The notes under the pieces: generated by a model
What the model was told of the DNA's origin: nothing
Database searches by the model: none
What the model saw: the letters and a program-made list of their open reading frames with translations, nothing else
NCBI GenBank assembly: GCA_031549415.1
Contig: JAVBPU010000004.1
Coordinates: 186,001 to 250,000, forward strand
Reading direction: 5' to 3'
DNA from: Limiplasma sp031549415
GTDB lineage: Bacteria > Bacillota > Clostridia > Christensenellales > Aristaeellaceae
DNA length: 64,000 nt
Position numbers and translations under genes: made by a program
Shown: positions 42,035 through 50,803 of the stretch, piece after piece
Layout: each line of letters opens with the position of its first letter
Position numbering within the stretch: position 1 is the first letter of the stretch

Positions 42035-42964
42035 ATGAAACCAGCAGAAAAAAAGATTTTGGTCGTGGATGATACGCTCTTTATGGTCACCATGATCCAA
42101 CGGGCCTTGGAAGAAGCGGGTTACGCAGTGGTGACCGCCTTTTCCGCCGAGGAGGCCCTGGAAAAATTGCGCCAGGACCGCCCGGACCTGATCTTGCTGG
42201 ACGTGATTATGCCCGGCATGAGCGGGTTTGAGTTGTGCGAGCTTCTGCGCAGCGATATGCGCTTTAGCCTGATTCCCATCATCATCATCACGGGGCAGGC
42301 GGAAGAGGAAGACCGGCTGAAGGGCCTCGAATTAGGCGCGGACGACTATGTGGTGAAGCCCTTCATCAAGCGCGAGCTGCTGGCCCGGGTCCATAACACC
42401 CTGGTGCGCCTAGAAAGAATGCGCAACGTCAACCCCATGACGGGTCTGCGGGGCAATAACGACATTGAAGCGGAAATGCTCCGGCGCATCAAAAGCAAGC
42501 TGCCCTACGCCGTCATGTATTTTGACTTGAACCTGTTCAAGCCCTACAACGATTGCTATGGCTTTGCCAGCGGCGACAAATTCATCCTGATGACTGCGGA
42601 CACCATCGTGGAGGCGGTCAATGCCTGCGGAACCCCCACGGATTTCGTGGGCCATATCGGCGGGGACGATTTCATCGCCGTGGTGGAGCCGGGTGTAGCT
42701 GTGCCCATCGCCGAAAAGGTGATTGCGGATTTTGAATCCAAAAAGCTGGCCTTCTATTCCGAAGAGGATTTGAAGAACGGCTACATCTCGTCCAAGGACC
42801 GCAGTGACGTGGCGCAGCGCTTTGGACTCACCGGCATTTCCGTGGCCATTGTGATCGACGCCACCAACCGCATCAAGGACACGGTGGAATTGGCCAAGGT
42901 GGCGGCGGAGATCAAGGGGAAGGCCAAAAAAGCGGTGAAGAGCGCCTATTGCATCAATGAATAA
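42035..42964 (+). CDS. Response regulator with GGDEF-type output domain (GGDDF)
   Basis: 309 aa. The receiver domain (about 5-120) has DD at 12-13, the phosphoacceptor in LILLDVIMPGMSG and the Lys in DYVVKPF. The output domain starts at PMTGLRGNNDIE and keeps DLNLFKPYND and GFASGDKF. The active-site motif is GGDDF in place of GGDEF. Asp for Glu can leave partial or no diguanylate cyclase activity, so it may be a cyclase or a c-di-GMP/nucleotide-responsive scaffold. It sits between the receptor and cheA. Confidence 0.88.
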   Translation: MKPAEKKILVVDDTLFMVTMIQRALEEAGYAVVTAFSAEEALEKLRQDRPDLILLDVIMPGMSGFELCELLRSDMRFSLIPIIIITGQAEEEDRLKGLELGADDYVVKPFIKRELLARVHNTLVRLERMRNVNPMTGLRGNNDIEAEMLRRIKSKLPYAVMYFDLNLFKPYNDCYGFASGDKFILMTADTIVEAVNACGTPTDFVGHIGGDDFIAVVEPGVAVPIAEKVIADFESKKLAFYSEEDLKNGYISSKDRSDVAQRFGLTGISVAIVIDATNRIKDTVELAKVAAEIKGKAKKAVKSAYCINE

Positions 42965-42994
42965 AGCGCTATCCTGGTGCTGGAGGTGACAAGC

Positions 42995-45055
42995 ATGGAC
43001 GATTTTCAAAAAGAAATGTTCGATGTGTTTGTCTTTGAAACCAACTCCTTTTTAGAGCAGCTGGAAGCCCTGCTGATGGAAGCGGAAAGCCGCGACGACA
43101 GCATATTGGAGGCTGTGCCTGAAATTTTTCGCATCATGCATACCATCAAAAGCTCTTCCGCCATGATGGGCTTTGAGAACATCTCCAAGCTGGCCCACCG
43201 GACGGAGGATTTGTTTTACTTCATTCGGGAAAAAAAGCCTGCCCAGGTGGACAAGCAAAAGCTGACGGATTTGGTGTTTCGTTGCGTGGACTTCATTCGC
43301 CGCAATATGAACCCAGAAAGCTGCAGCGAGGACCCGGCCTCTACCATCCAGGAGATTGGCCAATACTTAGACACGCTGGCGCAAGGGAACGCCCCCCAGC
43401 CGAAAGAGCCGCCCATGCCGGAGCCTGTGGCAGCCCCTGTGCAGGGCGGCATTCCAGCCCCTACCGCGCAGGCCGACGCTCCTTCCCCCGTCGTTCAGGC
43501 CCCGGATGCTACTCCCCCAGCCCCTGTTTTCCAGCGGCGGGCCTCCGACCGTGTGGGCTGCTCTTTGCGCATTTTATTCAAGCCCAACTGCGCCATGATC
43601 GGCCTGCGGGCCTTTGAGTTGACCACCAAGGTGGGCCGCCTCCAGGCGGGCGTTGTGGCCCAGCCCACGGACGACGACCCCGAGGGGGATGAAATTTTGG
43701 CCAGCAAGGGGCTTTTGCTGACCCTTCCCTCCTCCGAACAGGTCGAAGAAATCATCAAGCAGCTGGAAGCCTCCCCCTTTGTAGGCTCCGTCACCCGGGC
43801 GGATGAGGCCCCCCGTCGCCGCGCCAGCGATGTGGCCGCGCCCAGCGCTTCCGATTCCGCCTACACAGGGCCGGACAGGCGGAGTGGGGATGCCCGCAAT
43901 TCTCTCTATATGGGCATTGAGATCAAAAAGCTGGACAAGCTTATCAATCTGTCCGGTGAAATCATCATCGCGTCTATGGGCGCTGCCCACGCCTTTGAGC
44001 AGGGGGATGACGAAAAGACCCTCATCGCCCTGGAAGGCTTGCACCGCCTAATTTTGGACGTGCAGGACCAGACCCTGTCCCTTCGCATGGTGTCCCTGCG
44101 GGACACCTTCCATAAGCTGAACCGCTCCGTGCGCGACGCCACTGGCAAGCTGCAAAAGAAGGTGGACTTCGTCATGGCGGGTGAGGACACCGCCGTGGAC
44201 CGCAACGTGATCGACCACCTTTTCTCTCCCCTGATGCATATTCTGCGCAATGCTGTGGATCACGGCATTGAACTTCCCCAGGAGCGGGAAGCCGCAGGAA
44301 AGCCCGCAGTGGGCAAAATTTCCCTTTCCGCTTCCATCCAAGGGGATCAAGCCGTAATCTCCGTGATGGATGACGGGCGCGGCATCAACCGCGCCATCGT
44401 CATGCAAATTGCCCTGGACCATGGCCTCATCACCCAGGAGCAGGCCCAAAAAATGAGCGATGAAGAAGTGAACGCCCTCATTTTCTTGCCGGGCTTTTCC
44501 ACCAAAAGCGATGTGACGGAGCTTTCCGGCCGGGGCGTGGGCATGGATGTTGTGAATGAGAGCGTGCGCAAGCTGAACGGTCGGATTCACGTCAGCAGCG
44601 TGGAGGGGCAAGGGACCCGGATCGACCTGCGCATCCCCCTCACCTTGGCCATCTTGGAAGCGCTGCTGGTTCGTGCGGACCAGGAGGTCTTTGCCATTCC
44701 CTCCAGTGTGGTGCGGGAAATCTTCACCCCGGATGTGAGCACCCTCCGTCAAGCCAACGGGCAGGATGTGATCATCCATCGTGACGCTTGCTATCCCGTG
44801 GTGCGCATGTCTGATATTTTTGAAATGCCGCACCGTTCGTATGAAGAGGGCCTGATGATTCTGATCAACGCCAACGGGGATCAATTTGCCCTGTTCATTC
44901 ATGAGGTGTTGCAGCAGCAAAGCATCGTGGTCAAGCCCACCCCCGCGCTGCTGAAGAGCATCAAAGGCCTGTATGGATGTACCATTTTGGGCAGCGGCCA
45001 GGTTTGTCTCATTATTGACGTGGTCGGTCTGCTTGAAAGCCGAGTGAAGAGGTGA
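42995..45055 (+). CDS. cheA: Chemotaxis histidine kinase CheA
   Basis: 686 aa, start at the ATG at 42995 set by GGAGGTGA. P1 Hpt domain: MHTIKSSSAMM with phosphorylatable His49. A Pro/Ala linker and a P2-like domain lie at about 185-270. The P3/P4 dimerisation and kinase domain has HILRNAVDHGIE (N box), DDGRGI (G1) and GRGVGMDVV (G2). The P5 CheW-like domain is at about 550-686. Receives signal from the MCP and phosphorylates CheY and CheB. Confidence 0.97.
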   Translation: MDDFQKEMFDVFVFETNSFLEQLEALLMEAESRDDSILEAVPEIFRIMHTIKSSSAMMGFENISKLAHRTEDLFYFIREKKPAQVDKQKLTDLVFRCVDFIRRNMNPESCSEDPASTIQEIGQYLDTLAQGNAPQPKEPPMPEPVAAPVQGGIPAPTAQADAPSPVVQAPDATPPAPVFQRRASDRVGCSLRILFKPNCAMIGLRAFELTTKVGRLQAGVVAQPTDDDPEGDEILASKGLLLTLPSSEQVEEIIKQLEASPFVGSVTRADEAPRRRASDVAAPSASDSAYTGPDRRSGDARNSLYMGIEIKKLDKLINLSGEIIIASMGAAHAFEQGDDEKTLIALEGLHRLILDVQDQTLSLRMVSLRDTFHKLNRSVRDATGKLQKKVDFVMAGEDTAVDRNVIDHLFSPLMHILRNAVDHGIELPQEREAAGKPAVGKISLSASIQGDQAVISVMDDGRGINRAIVMQIALDHGLITQEQAQKMSDEEVNALIFLPGFSTKSDVTELSGRGVGMDVVNESVRKLNGRIHVSSVEGQGTRIDLRIPLTLAILEALLVRADQEVFAIPSSVVREIFTPDVSTLRQANGQDVIIHRDACYPVVRMSDIFEMPHRSYEEGLMILINANGDQFALFIHEVLQQQSIVVKPTPALLKSIKGLYGCTILGSGQVCLIIDVVGLLESRVKR

Positions 45056-45060
45056 CGATT

Positions 45061-45606
45061 GTGAGCGAGTGGACGGATTCCCAGCCAACCCAGGAACAAG
45101 ACGAGTTGCTCCATAAATATCTGGTTTTTTCGGTGGATGAAAGCTATGCCTTGGAGCTTTCAAAAGTTCGAGAAATCATGGAGTACAAGCCCATCACCCG
45201 CGTGCCTGAGACCCCTGCCTACATCGTGGGGGTGATGAACCGCCATGGCTCCGTGGTGCCTGTTATTGACATGCGCAAGCGCTTCCACCAGCCTGATTTG
45301 GAAAACGCTTCCCGGCGCTGCACCATCATCATCCGATTTGACGGCGGCCATCTGGGGCTGCTGGTGGACAATGTAACGGACTTGATTGACATTGCTCCGG
45401 AGATGATTTCGCCCCCACCCCAGGTGGGCAAAAGCTATTCCCATGTATTCATCAAAGCCATCGGTATTTACAAGGAGCAGATGGTGATGATCGTGGATGC
45501 GGACAAGCTGGTGAACCTGGATGATTTGGCCGCCTTGCCGGAAGAGCTTGCCGAAGAAGAGCCTGCGGCGGCGGAAAAAAAGGCGGGCCGCAAGGCGAAG
45601 AAATGA
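45061..45606 (+). CDS. cheW: Chemotaxis adaptor CheW
   Basis: 181 aa. CheW fold: KYLVFSVDESYALELSKVREIMEY, ITRVPETPAYIVGVMNRHGSVVPVIDMRKRF, LLVDNVTDLIDI. A GTG at 45052 overlaps the cheA stop, but AAGAGGTGA positions the GTG at 45061. The Glu/Ala/Lys-rich tail (about 20 residues) extends the usual length. Couples the receptor to CheA. Confidence 0.95.
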   Translation: MSEWTDSQPTQEQDELLHKYLVFSVDESYALELSKVREIMEYKPITRVPETPAYIVGVMNRHGSVVPVIDMRKRFHQPDLENASRRCTIIIRFDGGHLGLLVDNVTDLIDIAPEMISPPPQVGKSYSHVFIKAIGIYKEQMVMIVDADKLVNLDDLAALPEELAEEEPAAAEKKAGRKAKK

Positions 45607-45977
45607 AGTAAAAAAAGCCCTTCACACGGGCGATGTGGGGGCGAATCTCTTTTGGAGGCTTCGCCTCCAAGCCACCATCAGGGCGAAAGCCCTGAGCCCA
45701 TGCATTCACCGCGTTTCATGCGGTGAATGCATGGAATGAAAAGGTTTGTTTCGCAAAGATATTGCCTTATTGACAAGCTAAAACACCCATAGAATGGACG
45801 TTTTAGCCCTAACCTGGCCACAGGTCGTTGAAAACCCTGTTTGAGAGTAAACGTCGTTCTTCCGGCATTGTCTTTGACAGCGTGAAGCGCTGTCAAACCA
45901 AGGGTCCAGGGCTTAGCCCTGGCGGTGGCTTGGAGGCGGAGCCTCCAAAAGACGCTCTTCTACAAACCACAGCCTCC
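45607..45977. repeat. Hairpin cluster C between convergent che operons
   Basis: No gene in these 371 bases. Palindromes: 45652-45670 (TTGGAGGC, loop TTC, GCCTCCAA), 45679-45694 (CAGGGC/GCCCTG), 45699-45733 (perfect 14-bp stem, core GCATTCACCGC), 45777-45807 (GCTAAAAC/GTTTTAGC), 45873-45897 (10-bp TTTGACAGCG), 45906-45922 (CCAGGGC/GCCCTGG) and 45930-45948 (TTGGAGGC, loop GGA, GCCTCCAA). The TTGGAGGC and CAGGGC modules occur once at each end, as if two elements had inserted. They probably terminate both operons. Confidence 0.85.
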
Positions 45978-46976
45978 TTACGCGGAGGCCATTTTTTTAA
46001 GCAATTCCAGGCACCGAACCCGGATTTCCGCCGGTGGATATTGGGCATCCACCGCGCCCATTTCCGCGGCTACGCGGGGCATGCCATAGACCACGCAGGA
46101 CTGCTGGTCCTGGGCGAAAGTAACGGCCCCGGCATCGTGCATTTTTTGCAGGCCCTGCGCGCCGTCCCGGCCCATGCCCGTCAGCAGAACGCCAATGGCT
46201 TGGTTCCCGTAGGCCTCCGCCACAGACTCAAACAGCATGTCAATGTTCGGCGTAGCTTTCCGGCTTTGGGCAGCGGGGGTCACCGTCAGGCAATAACGGT
46301 TCTTGATTTTTTTCACCACCGTATTGCGCCCGCCCGGCGCAATATACACCTGGCCGGGGACCAACACGTCCCCATCCTCCGCCTCCTTGATGGACAGCCG
46401 CGCGCTTTGGTTGAGCCGCTCCGCAAAGGATTTGGTGAAATTGCCGGGCATATGCTGGGCCACCAAAATGGGCGGCATCAACGCGGGCATATCCTTCATC
46501 ATGGTGGCAATGGCCTCCGCCCCGCCGGTGGATGCCCCCACGGCCAGGCACATGCCGCTCAGCCGATCCACCTGGAACGGGGTCGTTTCCTCCTGGACCG
46601 CCAGCTTCACCGCCGCCAAAACACGCCGGTAAAAGAAAACAATCTGCTGCATATCGTTGCTGGTGGGCTTGGCCACAAAATCCACCGCTTTGCTGGCCAG
46701 CGCGTTTTCCCGCTGGGTGGGGTCCGAGCTCATCATAATCACGGGAATATAAAACTGCGGCAGCAGCGTTTTCACAAATTCCGTGCCGCTCATCCCGCCT
46801 AGGTTCACGTCCGAAATCAGCACGTCCGGAACATATTCCACAATCTGGTCTCTGGCATCATAGGCATTGGCGGCTTTGCCAACCACAGAAATGTTCACGT
46901 CCCGCTCCAATTCCTGCTGCATGGCTTCCCGGATAAACAGAGAGTCGTCCAAAATCACCACGCTGATCTTCTTCAT
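45978..46976 (-). CDS. cheB: Chemotaxis protein-glutamate methylesterase CheB
   Basis: 332 aa. Receiver domain 1-120 (VVILDDS, VLISDVNLGGMSG, FVAKP) and a C-terminal methylesterase domain with the catalytic Ser in VGASTGGAEAI, His in VAQHMPGNFTKSFAERLN and Asp in LTGMGRDGA. Removes methyl groups from receptors for adaptation. Overlaps cheR by ATGA. Confidence 0.96.
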   Translation of the reverse strand: MKKISVVILDDSLFIREAMQQELERDVNISVVGKAANAYDARDQIVEYVPDVLISDVNLGGMSGTEFVKTLLPQFYIPVIMMSSDPTQRENALASKAVDFVAKPTSNDMQQIVFFYRRVLAAVKLAVQEETTPFQVDRLSGMCLAVGASTGGAEAIATMMKDMPALMPPILVAQHMPGNFTKSFAERLNQSARLSIKEAEDGDVLVPGQVYIAPGGRNTVVKKIKNRYCLTVTPAAQSRKATPNIDMLFESVAEAYGNQAIGVLLTGMGRDGAQGLQKMHDAGAVTFAQDQQSCVVYGMPRVAAEMGAVDAQYPPAEIRVRCLELLKKMASA

Positions 46977-47806
46977 CCTTTGGCCGCCTCCTTCCTGTAC
47001 ACAGAAGGCTGCACATACACAAAGGGCGACGCGTTTTTGTCAATGGTTTCCGACATGCCGATGAAAAGATAGCCGCCCTCTTCCAGCACATCATACAGAC
47101 GCCGGATCAAGGCATTTTTGGTTTCTTCGTCAAAATAAATCATCACATTGCGGCAAAAAATGAAATGAAACTTCTTTTTGAAATGGTACGCTGGGCCCAC
47201 CAGGTTATGCTTGCGAAAAATGACCTCGTCCTGAATGAAGGGAGCCACGCGAACGATCTCGCTGTCTGTGGCATCCATTTCAAAGTATCTCTTCACCCAG
47301 GAGGGGCTCAAATCACGGATGCTCTCCACCGGGTACTCGGCCTGCTGCGCCTTTTTCAGGGCCGTGGTGGAAATATCGGTGGCCAAAATTTTGGTATCCC
47401 ACTGCACTTTGTTGTAATTGAAATAATCATTGAGAACCATGGCCAGGGTATAGGGTTCCTCCCCGGTGGCGCAGCCTGCGCTCCAAGAGCGCAAATCTTT
47501 GGTTTCCTGCTCCCTCTGGCAAATCGCGGGCAGGGCCTTGTTCACCAAAAAGCTGAAATGCGCGGATTCACGGTTGAACAAAGTATAGTTCACCGTCAAG
47601 CTGCTGATGAAATCCGCCAGGGTCGCGCCGGTAAAATCGGAACACAGGAACGTAAAGAACTCCGGAAAAGCTTCATAACCATGCTGGCTCATGCTCTTTT
47701 GCAAGCGCAACTCCACAAAGGTCCGCTTGGAGGTCAAGTCAATTCCATAGTTCGCTTTTACAAATGTGATGAGCTCGTGCAGATCTGCACTGGTGATTTG
47801 GATCAT
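46973..47806 (-). CDS. cheR: Chemotaxis protein methyltransferase CheR
   Basis: About 277 aa from the ATG at 47806 (a TTG at 47812 is also possible). N-terminal helical domain, then the SAM-binding domain with WSAGCATGEEPYTLAM, ATDISTTALKKA and FIFCRNVMIYFDEETK. Methylates receptor glutamates. Lies between cheY and cheB in the minus-strand operon. Confidence 0.95.
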   Translation of the reverse strand: MIQITSADLHELITFVKANYGIDLTSKRTFVELRLQKSMSQHGYEAFPEFFTFLCSDFTGATLADFISSLTVNYTLFNRESAHFSFLVNKALPAICQREQETKDLRSWSAGCATGEEPYTLAMVLNDYFNYNKVQWDTKILATDISTTALKKAQQAEYPVESIRDLSPSWVKRYFEMDATDSEIVRVAPFIQDEVIFRKHNLVGPAYHFKKKFHFIFCRNVMIYFDEETKNALIRRLYDVLEEGGYLFIGMSETIDKNASPFVYVQPSVYRKEAAKG

Positions 47807-47843
47807 GTTCAAATTTCAGTCCTTATGCATTGATCATGGAGGG

Positions 47844-48197
47844 TTAGAATCCTTCAATCACTGACATGAGCGTATTTTCATCAAAGGGCTTGACCACAAA
47901 ACTCTTGGCCCCACTTCGGATGGCCTCTTTCACGTAGACCTCCTGGCCCATGGCCGATACCATCACCACATTGGCCTCCGGGTCGATCTGCATAATGTTC
48001 TTCAGCGCGTCAATGCCGTTCATATTGGGCATGGTGATATCCATGGTGACCAAATCCGGTTTCAATTCTTTATATTTCTCCAGGCTTTGCAAGCCGTCCT
48101 CCGCTTCGCCTACAATTTCATAGCCATGCTTTGTCAGCATACCTTTGATCATTGATCGCATAAACGCCCCGTCATCTACAACCAGTACGCGCTTCAT
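47844..48197 (-). CDS. cheY: Chemotaxis response regulator CheY
   Basis: 117 aa, stand-alone receiver: VLVVDDGAFMRSMIKGML, phosphoacceptor in DLVTMDITMPNMNG, Thr/Ser switch in VMVSAMG and Lys in FVVKPF. Carries the output of CheA. No flagellar motor gene is in the window, so its target cannot be confirmed. It is the first gene of cheY-cheR-cheB. Confidence 0.95.
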   Translation of the reverse strand: MKRVLVVDDGAFMRSMIKGMLTKHGYEIVGEAEDGLQSLEKYKELKPDLVTMDITMPNMNGIDALKNIMQIDPEANVVMVSAMGQEVYVKEAIRSGAKSFVVKPFDENTLMSVIEGF

Positions 48198-48315
48198 GCT
48201 TTCCCACCATCCCTTTTCCTGCTTGCCGACTGAAAATATTCAATCAATTGGCGCAAAACGAAATCGCTCCCGTTTTGTCCTGAAAAAAACCTGTGTCCCA
48301 AAAAACCCTTTTGAA

Positions 48316-48344
48316 AGTATATACAATTTTCAAAAAAGTGTCAA
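48316..48344 (-). promoter_or_regulatory. Promoter of cheY-cheR-cheB
   Basis: TTGACA (48344-48339), 17-base spacer, TATACT (48321-48316). A hairpin CAAAACG/CGTTTTG (48254-48277) lies in the leader of about 110 bases. Confidence 0.8.
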
Positions 48345-48413
48345 GCATTGTCGAATGACCGAATGCATTTGTAACTGCCTTGAAACTGACAGTTTTGGCC
48401 GCCACGGAAGACC

Positions 48414-48442
48414 GCACCGCTGTGTGAAAAAAGCATACTTTA
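48414..48442 (+). promoter_or_regulatory. Sigma-K-like promoter of the first thioester protein
   Basis: GCACC (48414-48418) with AC at 48416-48417, 16-base spacer, CATACTTTA (48434-48442), a full match to CATANNNTA. The start codon is 37 bases downstream. Confidence 0.58.
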
Positions 48443-48479
48443 TCTATGGAACCCCTTGGAACCGGAAGGAGAGAACACT

Positions 48480-50642
48480 ATGTCCGATTTTATGCAACCC
48501 ATTGGTTCTATCCCCGCATTGACGGGTCCCATCGCCTCCAGTCAGTCCTTTGTGATTGTGCAAGATAGTTCTGTGGCCGGACTGGGCAACGGCGCGCCCA
48601 ACTACTGCAGCGGCGGCGCCACGACCGCCTCGGAATACCACTTGAACGTGGATCCCCGCGGCAACTTTGTTCCATTTACCATCACCATCGGCGGAGTTAC
48701 ATTGCCCGCCTATTGCCTGGACCGCCCCCTAGACGGCCCCATCGGCGGGCAAAACGAGCCTTATCAAAGCGGGCCGCTCTCCACCATCCTGGCGGATGTG
48801 CCCCTATCCACGCAGCTCAGCCTGGCCTGGTTGGCGGGCAATGCGTACCCCGTCGTGTCCGCCGCCCAAATGTTTTCCATGCTGGGTGTGGATGCCGCCA
48901 CCTCGCCGCCCCTGGATTCCTTTGATGCCTATGCTGCCGTTCAGACAGCCGTTTGGATGCTGATGGGTTCGCTGACGGACGCCCAGGCGGTTTTCCTGCT
49001 CTGCGGCTCCACCACCACAGCCCACGCGAAAAACACCCGCCTCCGACAAGCGGTGACGCAGCTGCTGACCATGGCTCGCAACTATGCCGTCGCAGTCTTG
49101 GCGCCTGTTTCCCCATCCGGCAGCCTGACCTGTACCCCCTGCCTCCTGCCTAATTTGATTGAATGCTGCGGCATTCCCCCGGTCCCCACCGATCCGGCGG
49201 TGCCTTACATCACCCTGGCGCAGTGCCCCTTTGACCTGCGCTTTGCCTGTGGCCGCCTGTTGCTGGGTCCCTTCACCATTCTCAGCAACCTGACGGGGAC
49301 GCCTTCCATCAACATCAGCGTTGTGGGGTCTTGCAACGATAATTTCCTTTTCAGCTATGCGGACCATTGCGGCAATCCCATTGCCGCCCCGGGCTTTGGG
49401 CAGGAATTCTACCTGAGCATTCTGAGCCGCCGTCTGTCCTTCACCCTCAACATCACCCTTTCTATTACCTCCACCACCACCCAGGTGGTCTTTATGCGCT
49501 CCGGCAACCCTGCCCTGCAACGGTTGTTGACCCCCAGTCTCAACCAACAAATCACCATGGACAGCTCCACCAACCTCATCACCATCTCCATTCCGCTGGA
49601 TTTCGATTTTTCGTTACTCACCAGCGGCTTCTACCGCTTTGGCGTCCTGGATGGCGGGCGCTTTGATGTTGGGCTTGGAGATTCCCTGGGGTTCCTGGCT
49701 GGCCTTGCCGCGTTAGGCCTCAACTCAAACGTAAATGTCAACAATAACAATCAAAATGGCTGCCATGATCACCATCATTGGTATCCTGGTAATTTCCCCG
49801 GCCCAGGCCCTTTTCCTCCCAATCCCTTCCCGCCATATCCGCCCTTTCCCCCGATGCCCCCATATCCCCCGATGCCCCCATACCCTCCGATGCCCCCATA
49901 CCCTCCGGCAGTCTGTCCTCCCGGCACGTGTTTTGACCCAGCTTTTGGCTGTGTACCCATCGGACCGAATCCGCCGTTCCCCCCCGGACCGCCGTTTCCC
50001 CCGTTCCCGCCTATTCCACCTTTTCCCCCTGCGCCCTGTCCTCCCGGCACCCAATGCGTGCCCGGTGTAGGTTGTGTACTGGACGGGTCTGGGCCGTTCC
50101 CGCCGTTTCCTCCATTCCCGCCCTTCCCCCCTGCGCCCTGTCCTCCCGGCACCCAATGCGTACCCGGTGTAGGCTGCGTGCTGGATGGACCAGGGCCATT
50201 TCCGCCGTTTCCGCCTTTTCCTCCATTCCCGCCCATTCCCCCACAGCCTCCCTTCCCGCCTGATCCCTGCTCTCCCGGCACCCAATGTGTACCCGGCGTA
50301 GGCTGCGTGCTGGATGGACCTGGGCCCTTGCCACGGCCGCCGCATTTTTGCCCCCCTAATGGCCCCTCTCGCCCCATTTGCCCCATTTGCCCCGTTTGCC
50401 CCATTTACCCCGTTTGCCCCTGCGAGGACCCCTGCCCCTCTGCGCCCTGCGCGCCAGTTCATCTTCCCTCCAGGACCCGGCCACCTAGGACGCATCCCGC
50501 CCCTGGCCCACGGTGTCCGCCCGCGCCCTGCCCGCCCGATGCTCTCACTTGCCACTATGAAGGGGTATGCAAAAAGACTCTGCCCCTGCAATTGCCCAAA
50601 ACTCCCGTTCGTAGAACGCATGTAAAGCACACCACTTGGTAA
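48480..50642 (+). CDS. Thioester-domain (TQxA) protein with Pro-rich and Cys repeat tail, probable spore-surface protein
   Basis: 720 aa, GGAAGGAG before the ATG. Residues 30-200 form a thioester domain: LPAYCLD with Cys79 and AYAAVQTAVW with Gln155 match the Cys and Gln that form the internal thioester in Gram-positive adhesins. Residues 225-415 are a beta-rich domain (GPFTILSN ... FYLSIL). After an Asn/His linker come about 270 residues of PFPP/PPYPPM repeats with four CPPGTxC...GCV modules and a CPICPVCPIYPVCPC stretch. There is no signal peptide, LPxTG or membrane helix, unlike known thioester adhesins, so mother-cell assembly on the spore is inferred. It is followed by a related gene. 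Confidence 0.85.
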   Translation: MSDFMQPIGSIPALTGPIASSQSFVIVQDSSVAGLGNGAPNYCSGGATTASEYHLNVDPRGNFVPFTITIGGVTLPAYCLDRPLDGPIGGQNEPYQSGPLSTILADVPLSTQLSLAWLAGNAYPVVSAAQMFSMLGVDAATSPPLDSFDAYAAVQTAVWMLMGSLTDAQAVFLLCGSTTTAHAKNTRLRQAVTQLLTMARNYAVAVLAPVSPSGSLTCTPCLLPNLIECCGIPPVPTDPAVPYITLAQCPFDLRFACGRLLLGPFTILSNLTGTPSINISVVGSCNDNFLFSYADHCGNPIAAPGFGQEFYLSILSRRLSFTLNITLSITSTTTQVVFMRSGNPALQRLLTPSLNQQITMDSSTNLITISIPLDFDFSLLTSGFYRFGVLDGGRFDVGLGDSLGFLAGLAALGLNSNVNVNNNNQNGCHDHHHWYPGNFPGPGPFPPNPFPPYPPFPPMPPYPPMPPYPPMPPYPPAVCPPGTCFDPAFGCVPIGPNPPFPPGPPFPPFPPIPPFPPAPCPPGTQCVPGVGCVLDGSGPFPPFPPFPPFPPAPCPPGTQCVPGVGCVLDGPGPFPPFPPFPPFPPIPPQPPFPPDPCSPGTQCVPGVGCVLDGPGPLPRPPHFCPPNGPSRPICPICPVCPIYPVCPCEDPCPSAPCAPVHLPSRTRPPRTHPAPGPRCPPAPCPPDALTCHYEGVCKKTLPLQLPKTPVRRTHVKHTTW
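49795..50340 (+). repeat. Pro-rich and Cys-module repeats in the thioester gene
   Basis: Short CCNTTYCCNCC-type units encode PFPP and PPYPPM runs. Three near-identical modules (about 50033-50085, 50135-50190, 50267-50318) encode a Cys-Pro-Pro/Ser-Pro-Gly-Thr-Gln-Cys ... Gly-Cys-Val pattern, and a diverged fourth lies at 49915-49962. Confidence 0.9.
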
Positions 50643-50656
50643 ACACCTTCGCTGCC

Positions 50657-50688
50657 ACACGCTTCGGCGCCCATGCGCCGAAGCGTGT
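50657..50688 (+). terminator. Strong hairpin between the two thioester genes
   Basis: Perfect 14-bp stem (50657-50670 with 50675-50688, loop CCAT), GC-rich, 14 bases after the stop. There is no T tract behind it, so it is either a weak terminator or an mRNA-protecting 3' structure. Confidence 0.65.
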
Positions 50689-50736
50689 TCCGCGCCTAAA
50701 CGCCTTTGCGCTACAGCATGCCCTCTCCCTCCCGTG

Positions 50737-50764
50737 AACCTTCCCTTTGCCCCCGCATAAACTG
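50737..50764 (+). promoter_or_regulatory. Sigma-K-like promoter of the second thioester protein
   Basis: AAC (50737-50739), 16-base spacer after AC, CATAAACTG (50756-50764). One mismatch to CATANNNTA; spacing identical to the first thioester gene. Confidence 0.5.
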
Positions 50765-50803
50765 GTATTGCCCGCAAACTATCTGGGCAAAGGAGAAAGA
50801 ATC

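Noticed and set aside
45607..45977. CRISPR-like array
   Set aside because: The repeats are different palindromes without regular spacers and no cas gene is near; they are hairpin modules.
49725..50777. Gly-rich collagen-like frames antisense to the Pro-rich repeats
   Set aside because: Pro codon repeats read backwards give Gly repeats; no ribosome site, and the sense gene is coherent.
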